A stretch of DNA of 20,536 nucleotides from DASWUD01 sp036401755 (GTDB lineage Bacteria; Pseudomonadota; Gammaproteobacteria; Thiohalomonadales; Thiohalomonadaceae): the NCBI GenBank assembly GCA_036401755.1, contig DASWUD010000161.1:1-20536 (forward strand), read 5' to 3'. Numbering within the stretch: the first letter of the stretch is position 1; each line of letters opens with the position of its first letter. A model generated the notes under the pieces. That model was not told where the DNA came from, made no database searches, and was given only the letters and a program-made list of their open reading frames with translations. Shown piece after piece: positions 6,200-13,071 of this stretch. A program made the position numbers and the translations under genes.

Positions 6200-7063
6200 C
6201 TAGAAATAGTCTTTGGAAGAATCGAGCAGGCGCCGTGCCTGCTGTTGCGCCAAAACATTGCTGAGGGTCAGACCAGGTTCCTCAGGAGCGGCGGCCAACA
6301 CCTCGTTGAGCAGACGATCGTGCAGCTCCTGATCGAACACCAGCCGCGCGTAATTGCGGGCAAACTCCACCTTGGCCATCAGATCACGCCCCTGCGACAG
6401 GGCGATGGCCCGCTCAAAATGGTGGCGGCCACGCTCGGGATTGCCGCCCAGCGCCGGCGGCAGCTGGCTGCGCATCACCCCGAGGTAGAGGTGAGCGCGG
6501 CCGTGATCGTGGTGCTCGTCGAGCGCCACCACCCGCTCCATGACTGCCTCCACCTTGGGGAGATCGGCCACCGCGTTCCATTCGCCGCTACGGCTTTTGA
6601 TCCAGCCGGCCCACCCGGTGCCATAGCCGTAGAGAAGCGCCACGTCGTCGGAATCGACCTGTACCAATCCCGTCTGGAAGGTTGCGAGCTCGCCGGTCTC
6701 CAGCGCGCAGACGGCCTGATATTCGAGACAGAAGGCCCGTCGCGAATAGTCGCGCGCCTTGCCTGCCATGCGCTTGGCGCGCTCGGCATCCTCGACAAAA
6801 ATCGAGGCGTAGGCGCCATAGAGCCCGGCCCCCGCCTGCAGCAGCGCGCCATTCTGCGGGTCATCCTGGATCATGCCATCGATGAGCAGCAGATAGGCGG
6901 GGGCACCGGCCTGCACGGTCTGAGGATCGTCCTGGTTGAGAATGCCCTGGCCGAGACTGCCGGCCAGGCGGTCGCCCACCATCGAGGCGCAACCATTCAA
7001 TAGCAGGGTGGCGAAGAGCGGCAACAGGAGGAGTCGAAAGGGTCGTTTCAATGGTATCTCCAT
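6200..7063 (-). CDS. tatT: TatT-like TPR lipoprotein of a TRAP transporter
   Basis: A 287-residue lipoprotein: signal sequence ending in LNGC (Cys25 from ATG 7063), then an alpha-helical, TPR-like domain. The segments GAPAYLLLIDGMI, AYASIFVEDAERAKRMAGKA, ALLYGYGTGWAGWI and GRAHLYLGVM are typical of the TAtT family (TRAP transporter T-component, PF16811). In Treponema pallidum TatT forms a trimer that docks the solute-binding protein. Here it is the first gene of an operon in the order T-P-Q-M, nine bases ahead of dctP. The start is uncertain: ATG 7063 has no clear ribosome binding site, whereas a TTG four codons later at 7051 has GGAG six bases upstream and still leaves a complete lipoprotein signal. 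The longer frame to 7192 adds a non-signal extension and is unlikely. Confidence 0.88.
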   Translation of the reverse strand: MEIPLKRPFRLLLLPLFATLLLNGCASMVGDRLAGSLGQGILNQDDPQTVQAGAPAYLLLIDGMIQDDPQNGALLQAGAGLYGAYASIFVEDAERAKRMAGKARDYSRRAFCLEYQAVCALETGELATFQTGLVQVDSDDVALLYGYGTGWAGWIKSRSGEWNAVADLPKVEAVMERVVALDEHHDHGRAHLYLGVMRSQLPPALGGNPERGRHHFERAIALSQGRDLMAKVEFARNYARLVFDQELHDRLLNEVLAAAPEEPGLTLSNVLAQQQARRLLDSSKDYF

Positions 7064-7215
7064 GAATGAGGGGCGGGCGCTACCTGTGCCAGCGGTTAGT
7101 GGGGCTATTCTATCGTCCAAACCGCCAAAAACCACCCTCCGCATCACACTCCCCAGGCGCTCACCAGGAAATGGCGTCTCGACCCGCAACAACGGCTATG
7201 GAACGGCCCGGTGGG

Positions 7216-7950
7216 TCAGCGCAATAACAGCATCAAACCGCTCGCCACCAGCAACAGGCCGATGGCGCGCTGGAAGGTGCGCGGCGCGACGGAGGTGTGC
7301 ACCCGCCCCCCTGCGTAGAGGGCAAGAAGCATGATCGGCACGGCCAGGGCAAAGCTCACCAGGGTCTGCATCGTGTAGATCCCCGAGAGGAGGTAGCCCG
7401 TGATGCGCGCCCCGCCATCGATGAAAAAGATGGCGGCCACCGTGGCGCGGAACGCCGTCATGTCGAGGCCGCGCAGCCGGAGATAGATCACGTAGAAGGG
7501 CCCGCCGGTGCCGAACAGCGTGCCGATCAATCCGCCGAAGCCGCCCGCCGGGATGGCCCACCAACGCGAGCCGTGATGCGTGGGGCCGGCATAGAGCAGA
7601 CTGTAGAGCCCGTAGCCGGCCACAAAGCCCCCGAGGATCTTGCGCAGCAGCAGCGCATCGACGGTCTTGAAGAGATAGAGCGCAATCAGTACGCCGCACA
7701 GAGTGAAGGGGAGCAGCGGCACGATATCGCGCCAGGCGATGGCATGGCGATGGCTGGTGCCGTGGCTGGCAGAAGCGAGATAGTCGAGCAGGCCGATGAC
7801 CGGTACCACCAACGTCACCGGCAACATCAACGCCAGCAGGGGAATGGCGATAAGACCCGAGCCGAAGCCGGCGATGCCCCGGATGAAGTAGGCGGTGGTG
7901 AGAATGGCCGCGGCCAGCAGTAGTTGCACCAGGGTGAGCGTTTCGATCAT
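7216..7950 (-). CDS. TauE/TSUP family sulfite-exporter-like permease
   Basis: A 244-residue membrane protein with about eight helices. It carries the TSUP (TauE/SafE) pattern: the N-terminal FIRGIAGFGSGLIAIPLL segment and the matching second-half motif GTLFGTGGPFYVIYL, showing the internal duplication of the family. TSUP proteins export or import sulfur-containing or organic anions such as sulfite, sulfoacetate or thiosulfate; the substrate here cannot be assigned. I chose ATG 7950; the preceding TTG codon is less likely. No strong ribosome binding site is visible, but a perfect TATAAT on the minus strand at 7985-7980, without a convincing -35, could be a -10 box for a separate short-leader transcript. 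The gene lies 30 bases after the ferredoxin-reductase gene and may also be read from it. Confidence 0.88.
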   Translation of the reverse strand: MIETLTLVQLLLAAAILTTAYFIRGIAGFGSGLIAIPLLALMLPVTLVVPVIGLLDYLASASHGTSHRHAIAWRDIVPLLPFTLCGVLIALYLFKTVDALLLRKILGGFVAGYGLYSLLYAGPTHHGSRWWAIPAGGFGGLIGTLFGTGGPFYVIYLRLRGLDMTAFRATVAAIFFIDGGARITGYLLSGIYTMQTLVSFALAVPIMLLALYAGGRVHTSVAPRTFQRAIGLLLVASGLMLLLR

Positions 7951-7980
7951 CAATGCCAGGTCCGCCGTTGCGACGGTGCA

Positions 7981-9024
7981 TTATAACGGAGAGCGCGAAG
8001 GATTGGCGCCGCAGTCCGTGCCATTACGCGCCAGGCTGCGCGGTGCAGTGCGGTGGTGCTCAATGGCAATCTGTCGCGCGGGAACGCCGCGGCGAATGAA
8101 CAGCTGCTGCGCCGCCGATGCGATCTCCTCGGGGATAACGAGATAGAGGTCGGTGGCGGCCGGCGCGGGAATCTCGTCGGCGATATGTTGCAACAACGGC
8201 AGCAACGCACCAGGCGCAACGGTTAGGGGCGTATAGGTGAAGTTATCGATGGCGTCGCGCCACGATTCACACAGGTTACCCAGATAGAATCCCGCCGCGC
8301 TATGCGCCAGTCGGTAAAGATGCAGCGGCTGGGATTTTTCCAGGTTGATGTAGTGTTCGATAAGGCTCTTGAGCGTGGCAAAACCGGTCTCCTCGGCCAC
8401 CATCACCACCGCACGGGGCGACGCCTCATCCAGGGTAAAGGTGCCAAATGGACCTGCCACCTCCACGCTGTCACCACCGTGAGTCCTCTGTAGCAACCAG
8501 GAGAGCAGCGGTTCGTCACGACCGCGCAGCAGATGAAACTGCAGCAACATGCCATTGCATGGACAGCTCGCGATAGGCAGATCGATACACTGCCCGGCAG
8601 CTCGCAACACCACATGCTGTCCCGCCAGAAAGCGCAATGTCCGGGAGCGCGGGGTGCGCAACAACAGCAGCACCACGTCATCGCTGAGCGGCTCCACCTT
8701 GGCAATTTTCGCGAGAAACTGCTGATGGGGGATCTCGGCTGCGCTACCTGCGATGCGTGCCTCGATCACCAGGTCACTGGTTGCATGGGTGGTGCAGAGT
8801 AGTACCACTCCATGGTTGCGTTCGTGCTCGCTCAGCACAAAATCGTGAAAGTCTCGATCCTCGGCATGACCGGCGAGAATGCGTGCGCGGCACTCGCCGC
8901 AACTGCCGCTGGAGCAGTTGTAGTGGATGCTGACACCGGAGCGCAGCGCCGCCTCAAGCAGCGTCTCCTGTGGCTCTGCGATGAATTCACGGCCGCTAGG
9001 CTCCACACGTACCCGAAATCCCAT
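7981..9024 (-). CDS. [2Fe-2S] ferredoxin fused to a degenerate flavin-reductase module
   Basis: Residues 1-90 are a plant-type ferredoxin domain with all four ligands (Cys37, Cys42, Cys45, Cys77, in YNCSSGSCGECR and LLCTTHA). Residues 95-330 resemble the ferredoxin-NADP reductase fold of CDP-6-deoxy-glucoseen reductase and phenol hydroxylase reductases, with GPFGTF (191-196) conserved. The FAD motif, normally R-x-[YF]-[ST], is replaced by CIDLPIASCPC (146-156), and the pyridine nucleotide motif GGTGxAP reads EETGFAT (211-217). Either the domain binds flavin and nucleotide weakly or it has another role. I recall related LPIASCPC-type proteins in sulfur-oxidising gammaproteobacteria, without a known function. 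The C-terminal 20 residues look unstructured. The gene starts three bases after the HTH/coiled-coil gene, so the two products probably act together. Electron transfer is likely; partner and substrate are unknown. Confidence 0.82.
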   Translation of the reverse strand: MGFRVRVEPSGREFIAEPQETLLEAALRSGVSIHYNCSSGSCGECRARILAGHAEDRDFHDFVLSEHERNHGVVLLCTTHATSDLVIEARIAGSAAEIPHQQFLAKIAKVEPLSDDVVLLLLRTPRSRTLRFLAGQHVVLRAAGQCIDLPIASCPCNGMLLQFHLLRGRDEPLLSWLLQRTHGGDSVEVAGPFGTFTLDEASPRAVVMVAEETGFATLKSLIEHYINLEKSQPLHLYRLAHSAAGFYLGNLCESWRDAIDNFTYTPLTVAPGALLPLLQHIADEIPAPAATDLYLVIPEEIASAAQQLFIRRGVPARQIAIEHHRTAPRSLARNGTDCGANPSRSPL

Positions 9025-9027
9025 GCA

Positions 9028-9471
9028 CTACTCCCCGAGTGCCTCGTCAAGACGGTCCAATATCCAACGGTTGATGATGCTGATCAGCTCTTTTTGTTTC
9101 ACATCATCGGTCTCTTGCAGATCGCAGAGCATCTGTGCCAGATCCTCCACCAAGGTGCGATATTTCTTGTTCTGCTCGCGCGCCACCGCGAGTTCCGTCA
9201 TACGCTTCTTCAGCTGAATGGCAAGGGCCTCGGCTTCGGGCATCACCTCCTCGCGCACACGGCGAGCGAAAGCGGTATCGCGGATCATGGCAGCACGCTC
9301 TACCTGCGGATCCTTGCTGATATCCATGAACGGGTATTGCATGCGCAGCTCGTCGAGATCGAGCAACCCCTCGAAGGTGTGCAGATCACCGCGCAGGATC
9401 GCCTTTTGCAGATCGTGTCGGCTGACACCCAGAATATGCGCTGCCCGCGCCACCGCAACGTGTTGTCCCAT
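9028..9471 (-). CDS. HTH/coiled-coil protein, putative DNA-binding partner of the ferredoxin reductase
   Basis: A 147-residue protein. Residues 4-47 (VARAAHILGVSRHDLQKAILRG, split as VARAAHILGVSR and DLQKAILRGDL, then TFEGLLDLDELRMQYP) read as an excisionase/MerR-like winged helix-turn-helix, with the helix-turn-helix in the first half. Residues about 70-125 are strongly helical with heptad spacing, probably a coiled coil that mediates dimerisation, and a short amphipathic helix ends the protein. AAGAGGAG sits five bases upstream of the ATG, so the start is firm. It is the first gene before the [2Fe-2S] reductase, with a three-base gap. Both the regulator function and a redox link are inferred; it could also be a structural adaptor. 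No cysteine cluster for sensing metal or redox is present in this protein (a single Cys). Confidence 0.7.
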   Translation of the reverse strand: MGQHVAVARAAHILGVSRHDLQKAILRGDLHTFEGLLDLDELRMQYPFMDISKDPQVERAAMIRDTAFARRVREEVMPEAEALAIQLKKRMTELAVAREQNKKYRTLVEDLAQMLCDLQETDDVKQKELISIINRWILDRLDEALGE

Positions 9472-9929
9472 AAAGACTCCTCTTCTGGCATCTGGCGGGT
9501 CTTCACGGCTCTAGTTCTTGATCTACATGCCGCGCTTCAAGCATAGCTGCACTGGCAGTGGTTGCCTCTCCAGCTTGACATCACCTTCTTCAGAGAACAC
9601 GACTGCGTTTTCCATCCAAAGAGAGCAGGGAACGGGGAGCAATCTCTCAGAAACGGTGAGGAAACATGCGTGGCACAACCCTGCCTGCCGCGAGCCGCGA
9701 CAGACAGTTTCGTGATGACAGCCGTGATAACGGCAGAGAAGATGGGATTATTGACCGGTCTGCTGCTGGATCTGCTGTTATTGCATACCCTGCGCCTGCC
9801 GGACGGCAGCGGCGTTTCCTTGGTCTTATCGACTCTGGCCAGTGAAGAGACTCTCCGCTGGCGGTGCCTGTTCACCCGAGGAGCAGGCGACCACACAGAG
9901 AAGCCGTGCCAGCGTGGTTACTGGCTTGA
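9472..9929. other. Intergenic region (458 bases), no convincing gene
   Basis: This stretch should hold the promoter of the HTH gene and the end of the E1/JAMM transcript. Open frames on either strand give Arg/Ser- or Leu-rich translations without recognisable domains; the plus-strand one at 9562 also runs into the antisense of the 97-residue gene. Small hairpins are visible: GCCGT-GATA-ACGGC at 9721-9734, CTGCC-GGAC-GGCAG at 9796-9809, and GCCAG/CTGGC at 9908-9925, the last just behind the stop codon of the 97-residue gene and followed on the minus strand by a weak TTCTCTG, so it may be that operon's terminator. Confidence 0.55.
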
Positions 9930-10223
9930 TCATTGGCTCGGTTCCTTGAGCCATTTTTCCAGCGCATCGATCAAGGCGCGCGCCTGGTCGGCGCTGGAGA
10001 TGTTGAACTTCGACTTCTGCTGATAGACACCATTGCGCTTTTGGTAACGGCGGATGGTGTAGCGGTCGGCGCTGTAGGCGTTCTTGGCCGGCTCCCAATC
10101 CTGATAGCGATAGAGGATCGTCGACCACGCCCCCTTGGTGAGCACTACCTTGTCCAGCTCCTTGGTCACCAGCACATCGTTCTCGGTGAAGTTGATAGTC
10201 AACTCATCCACTGTCTCGGCCAT
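9930..10223 (-). CDS. Conserved-looking protein of unknown function, 97 aa
   Basis: The start is fixed by AAGGAG nine bases upstream of ATG 10223. The protein appears to be a small beta-rich domain: strands around ELTINF, DVLVTKEL, STILYRYQDW, DRYTIRRYQKRNGVYQ, then SKFNISSADQARALIDALEKWL, a strand followed by a C-terminal helix. The layout of basic beta strands followed by a helix recalls PC4/Whirly-like nucleic-acid binding folds, but this is an impression, not a match. It ends in EPSQ, so it is not itself a ubiquitin-like sulfur carrier with a Gly-Gly tail. It is the last gene of the operon, 38 bases after the JAMM peptidase. The function is unknown; the neighbours suggest a link to protein or sulfur-carrier processing. 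Confidence 0.7.
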   Translation of the reverse strand: MAETVDELTINFTENDVLVTKELDKVVLTKGAWSTILYRYQDWEPAKNAYSADRYTIRRYQKRNGVYQQKSKFNISSADQARALIDALEKWLKEPSQ

Positions 10224-10261
10224 TCTCTCAATCTCCTTACTAATGAATTGTTAATTATGGT

Positions 10262-10678
10262 TCACTGCCCTTCCAGCAGCTCCAGCTCGATGTTTTCCAC
10301 CGCACCATCGTGCAGGCGATAGCCACGCATCTCCAAAACCCCCTGGGTATCCAGCGAAACAATCAGGTAGAGCGCCTCGGGATAGGCGGCCTGTTGCAAA
10401 TCGAGGGAACTGGGCGCGGCGGGGGCATGGGGGTGCGAGTGGTAGATGGCAAACAGGGTCTCGCCCGCCTGCCGCATCTGGCGCATGGCGTCGATCTGCC
10501 CCTTCGGCTCCATGATAAAGAGATGGTGAGCGTCCTCGGCCACGTTGGCCACCGGATAGAGACGCATGGCGCCGTCGGCGGCCGCGCCAATCAGTCCGCA
10601 CACTTCATCCTCCGGGGCACGCTGGGCGTGGTGCAGCAGCTGGTTGACGAGGGTGCGCGGCAGGGCGATGCGAGACAT
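10262..10678 (-). CDS. JAMM/MPN metallopeptidase, Mov34/PAD-1 family (M67)
   Basis: A 138-residue single-domain JAMM protease. The zinc motif is complete: Glu25 in EVCGLIGA, His80 and His82 in YHSHPHAPAAPSSLD, Ser90 and Asp93. These enzymes hydrolyse isopeptide or peptide bonds C-terminal to ubiquitin-like proteins; in bacteria relatives such as Mec of Mycobacterium release cysteine from the thiocarboxylated carrier CysO. The start at ATG 10678 has GAGGT four to five bases upstream. It lies 15 bases after the E1-like gene, consistent with cotranscription and with joint action on one carrier protein. No carrier gene is present in the window. Length and motif are normal for bacterial members. 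Confidence 0.88.
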   Translation of the reverse strand: MSRIALPRTLVNQLLHHAQRAPEDEVCGLIGAAADGAMRLYPVANVAEDAHHLFIMEPKGQIDAMRQMRQAGETLFAIYHSHPHAPAAPSSLDLQQAAYPEALYLIVSLDTQGVLEMRGYRLHDGAVENIELELLEGQ

Positions 10679-10693
10679 GTTGACCTCATGAAG

Positions 10694-11443
10694 TTATGGG
10701 GCGGGGGTGTGGCAGCTGCAGGCCGGATCCCGGCGCAGTTTGAGGGTGCGCCACTCCATGGTCAACGCATCGAGCAGCAACAGGCGCCCGTCGAGGGTGT
10801 CGCCGATACCCAGCAGCACCTTGAGTGCCTCGGTCGCCTGAATCGAACCGATGATCCCCACCACCGGTGCCAGCACGCCGTTGGTGGCACAGCTCTGCTC
10901 CAACTCCCCCTCGTCGCGATAGAGGCAGCGGTAGCAGGGGCTACCCGGGCGTTCGTTGTGAAATACCGAAACCTGCCCCTCCATGCGGATCGCGGCACCG
11001 GAGACCAGCGGTTTGCGCGCCACCACGCAGGCGTCATTGAGCAGAAAGCGGGTGGCAAAGTTGTCGCTGGCGTCGATCACCAGATCGGCCTTGCCAACCT
11101 CGCGGGCCAGCGCCTCGCCCTTGAGACGTTCGGCAATGGTTACCACCTGCACCTCGGGGTTGAGCGCCAGCAGGGTATCACGCGCCGACGCCACTTTGAG
11201 ACGGCCGATGGAACCGGTGGTGTGAACGATCTGCCGCTGCAGGTTGGTCAGCTCGACCTGGTCGAAGTCACACAGGGTCAGCGTGCCCACCCCCGCCGCT
11301 GCCAGATAGATCGCTACCGGCGAGCCGAGCCCGCCCAGGCCGATGATCAACACGCGTGAGTCGAGCAGCCTTTGCTGCCCGGCCACGTCCACCTGGGGCA
11401 GCATGATCTGGCGGCTGTAGCGCAGCAGTTGTTGGTCATCCAT
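10694..11443 (-). CDS. moeB: MoeB/ThiF/HesA-family E1-like adenylyltransferase
   Basis: A 249-residue E1-like enzyme that adenylates the C-terminal Gly of ubiquitin-like sulfur carriers (MoaD, ThiS). The N-terminus RYSRQIMLPQVDVAGQQRLL is typical; the nucleotide loop is GLGGLGSP (35-42); LTNLQRQ with Arg70, and Lys83 in GRLK, are the expected ATP-contacting residues; SCATNGVLAP holds Cys185, at the place of the MoeB/ThiF active-site Cys. Zinc ligands: Cys170 and Cys173 (CYRC) are normal, but the second pair is C-S-C-H (242-245) rather than CxxC, so one ligand may be His245 or the pair is shortened. It heads the operon with the JAMM peptidase. The molybdopterin, thiamin or another carrier cannot be told apart; the symbol denotes the closest family. 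Confidence 0.85.
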   Translation of the reverse strand: MDDQQLLRYSRQIMLPQVDVAGQQRLLDSRVLIIGLGGLGSPVAIYLAAAGVGTLTLCDFDQVELTNLQRQIVHTTGSIGRLKVASARDTLLALNPEVQVVTIAERLKGEALAREVGKADLVIDASDNFATRFLLNDACVVARKPLVSGAAIRMEGQVSVFHNERPGSPCYRCLYRDEGELEQSCATNGVLAPVVGIIGSIQATEALKVLLGIGDTLDGRLLLLDALTMEWRTLKLRRDPACSCHTPAP

Positions 11444-11483
11444 TCGAGCGCTCTCTTCGGGTGGGACTCTCCCGATAACCTGG

Positions 11484-11499
11484 TCTCACTTTTGTGAGA
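11484..11499. promoter_or_regulatory. Dyad TCTCAC-TTTT-GTGAGA
   Basis: A perfect 6-bp inverted repeat with a four-base spacer, about 40 bases upstream of the moeB start. It could be an operator, or a small hairpin in the moeB leader. It lies 14 bases from a second, longer dyad. Confidence 0.35.
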
Positions 11500-11513
11500 A
11501 ATTCATGATGATT

Positions 11514-11535
11514 CATGTAGGACATTTCCTACATG
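11514..11535. promoter_or_regulatory. Dyad CATGTAGGA-CATT-TCCTACATG
   Basis: A perfect 9-bp inverted repeat with a four-base spacer, roughly 70-90 bases upstream of moeB and about 290 bases upstream of the pilG-like gene. The size and symmetry suit a dimeric regulator site or a stable leader hairpin. No T run follows on either strand, so a terminator is unlikely. Confidence 0.45.
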
Positions 11536-11824
11536 GCGCCAGTTCTGCACCATTCCACCGCCCTTTGGCCACACCATTAATTGTTAAGTATTTCAGTATA
11601 TTAATATTGATTAATAAACCAAAAACTTCCCGATTGAGCAATTCCAAACCCGGACTCTCTCTAGAAACCCTGTAAAATTCAACAGGTTGGATGCTCCATT
11701 AACTTATGTTAACGTGAGATTACTCACAGTTAGCCTCAAAATGTTTTTGTTAGGGTAATAGCACCCGAGGCCTAAGGATAGAAAAATAATTTCCCGCCTA
11801 GGGATTGGGAAGGGGGTAATTGAG

Positions 11825-12622
11825 ATGCTTCGCGACAAAGCCACGCTTGGATACATTGGACTCTCAGAACGGGAGATCATGGTCATACAGAGCATTTTCC
11901 GTATGACCGAACAGTTTCACGGCTGTTTTGAGCTGCCGCGCGAACATGAACGACGTCTTCCCGATGTGGTTTTCGTCGACGCCGATAATACCGCCTCCCT
12001 CACGGCCTGGGATGATTTCCGAAGTGGCGCCAACCCGACCGCCATTCCCATCTTCGTCTCCAACACCGTCCAGGGGCGCCTCGGAGAGCACCAGGTGACC
12101 CGTCCGCTGATCCTGCGCAAGCTGATGGAGGTGCTGAGCGCAGTGAAGGGGAGCTACTCCTGTGAATCGACTTCGGACGCCTCACCGGTTTCCGCCGCGA
12201 CTCCCGGTCTGCGGGTTTTGGTGGTGGATGACAGCTTGCCGGTGCGCACCTACATGCACCAGAAGCTCACCGAGCTGTGTGGTGGCAGGGTAGTTGTCGA
12301 TTTTGCCGAAAACGGCGAGGCAGCCACGGTCCAGGTCACCAAACGCGACTATAGCCTGGTGTTCCTCGATGTCATGATGCCGGGCATGGATGGTTACAAG
12401 ACCTGCAAGTGGATCAAGTCACGCAAGCCCACCTATGTGGTGTTGCTCACCAGCCGCGGCTCGCCCTTCGACAAGCTGCGCGGCACCATGTCCGGCTGCG
12501 ACACCTATCTTGTCAAACCTCCACAGGACGACGACCTGAGACGTGTCATCGCCGGCCGCGTCAAAGAGCTTGAGTCAGTGGGAGAGATCCCGTTAGGATG
12601 GCTCGAAGCTGCCTCGATGTAA
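11825..12622 (+). CDS. PilG-position response regulator with N-terminal pseudo-receiver
   Basis: The 265-residue protein has two parts. Residues 8-108 resemble a degenerate receiver: LGYIGLS, VVFVDAD (Asp52 at the phosphosite position), IPIFVS, and TRPLILRKL with Arg93-Pro94 where Lys-Pro is usual; the acidic pair is missing. Residues 129-250 are a complete receiver: Asp135-Asp136 (VVDDS), phosphosite Asp182 (LDVMMPGMDGY), Thr209, and Lys231-Pro232. A Ser-rich linker (112-127) joins them. It is the first gene of the chemosensory operon, in the place of PilG, and should accept phosphate from the ChpA-like kinase and act on the pilus machinery. Ordinary PilG is a single receiver of about 130 residues, so this fusion is a variant. 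AAGGGGG lies about seven bases upstream of the ATG. No DNA-binding or enzymatic output domain is present. Confidence 0.82.
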   Translation: MLRDKATLGYIGLSEREIMVIQSIFRMTEQFHGCFELPREHERRLPDVVFVDADNTASLTAWDDFRSGANPTAIPIFVSNTVQGRLGEHQVTRPLILRKLMEVLSAVKGSYSCESTSDASPVSAATPGLRVLVVDDSLPVRTYMHQKLTELCGGRVVVDFAENGEAATVQVTKRDYSLVFLDVMMPGMDGYKTCKWIKSRKPTYVVLLTSRGSPFDKLRGTMSGCDTYLVKPPQDDDLRRVIAGRVKELESVGEIPLGWLEAASM

Positions 12623-12679
12623 CATCGCCAGGCAGTACCATTAACAACAATTATCAACTACGGTAGAGGGGAAATATTA

Positions 12680-13039
12680 ATGAGCATTAACAAGGTACTG
12701 ATTGTCGACGACTCCAATGTCGACCTGCAAAACCTCAAGACCATCGTCGAGAAGAACGGCTACCGCACCTCCACCGCCACCTCCGGCAAGGAAGCTGTAC
12801 AGAAGGCCCGCTCCGAGCATCCCGATCTCATCTTCATGGATATCATCATGGATAACATGGATGGTTTCAGCGCCTGCCGTGAAATCAAGCAGGACAGCAG
12901 CACCAAGGACATTCCCATCGTCTTCGTCACCAGCAAGAACCAGAAGGCCGATATCATGTGGGCGCAGAAGCAGGGGGGCCGTGCCCTCGTCGCCAAGCCC
13001 TACAGCGAAAACGATATCCTCACTCAGCTGCGCGCCTGA
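12680..13039 (+). CDS. pilH: PilH-like single-domain response regulator
   Basis: A 119-residue CheY-like protein that is a receiver from end to end: Asp10-Asp11 (LIVDDSN), phosphosite Asp54 (FMDIIMDNMDGF), Thr84-Ser85 (FVTS) and Lys106-Pro107. The sequence around the acidic pair, and the SKNQKADIMWAQKQGG and LVAKPYSENDIL segments, are characteristic of PilH rather than flagellar CheY. In Pseudomonas PilH opposes or modulates PilG, influencing pilus retraction and extension and possibly draining phosphate from ChpA. GAGGGG is nine bases upstream. It lies 57 bases after the first regulator; a strong hairpin at 13072-13093 separates it from pilI. Confidence 0.9.
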   Translation: MSINKVLIVDDSNVDLQNLKTIVEKNGYRTSTATSGKEAVQKARSEHPDLIFMDIIMDNMDGFSACREIKQDSSTKDIPIVFVTSKNQKADIMWAQKQGGRALVAKPYSENDILTQLRA

Positions 13040-13071
13040 TCAGGGTCGCCTGCCCTTAAGCGATCTGTCTG

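Larger units (their letters stand above)
11444..11824. other. Divergent intergenic region (381 bases) between the E1 and chemosensory operons
   Basis: The region is clearly more AT-rich than its flanks, especially 11571-11640 and 11700-11790, as expected for promoters. Next to moeB lie two perfect dyads (11484-11499 and 11514-11535). Further on there is an imperfect hairpin at 11666-11689 (AACCCTGT / ACAGGTT). No open frame in it looks like a protein. I could not assign -35/-10 pairs with confidence for either direction. Confidence 0.6.

Noticed and set aside
6245..7003. Plus-strand frame of 252 codons opposite the TatT-like gene
   Set aside because: No family motif or ribosome binding site, and the opposite strand encodes a good lipoprotein match in a compact operon.
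7196..7981. Minus-strand frame of 261 codons overlapping the TauE-like gene
   Set aside because: It is an Arg/His-rich shifted frame; the TSUP motifs are in the other frame.
9934..9956. GGCTC/GAGCC hairpin followed by ATTTTT on the plus strand as a terminator
   Set aside because: It lies inside the coding end of the 97-aa minus-strand gene, and no plus-strand gene upstream would need it.
9562..10023. Plus-strand frame of 153 codons in the 9472-9929 gap
   Set aside because: The translation has no domain, has a patchy composition and overlaps the antisense of the 97-aa gene, which has a good ribosome binding site and operon context.
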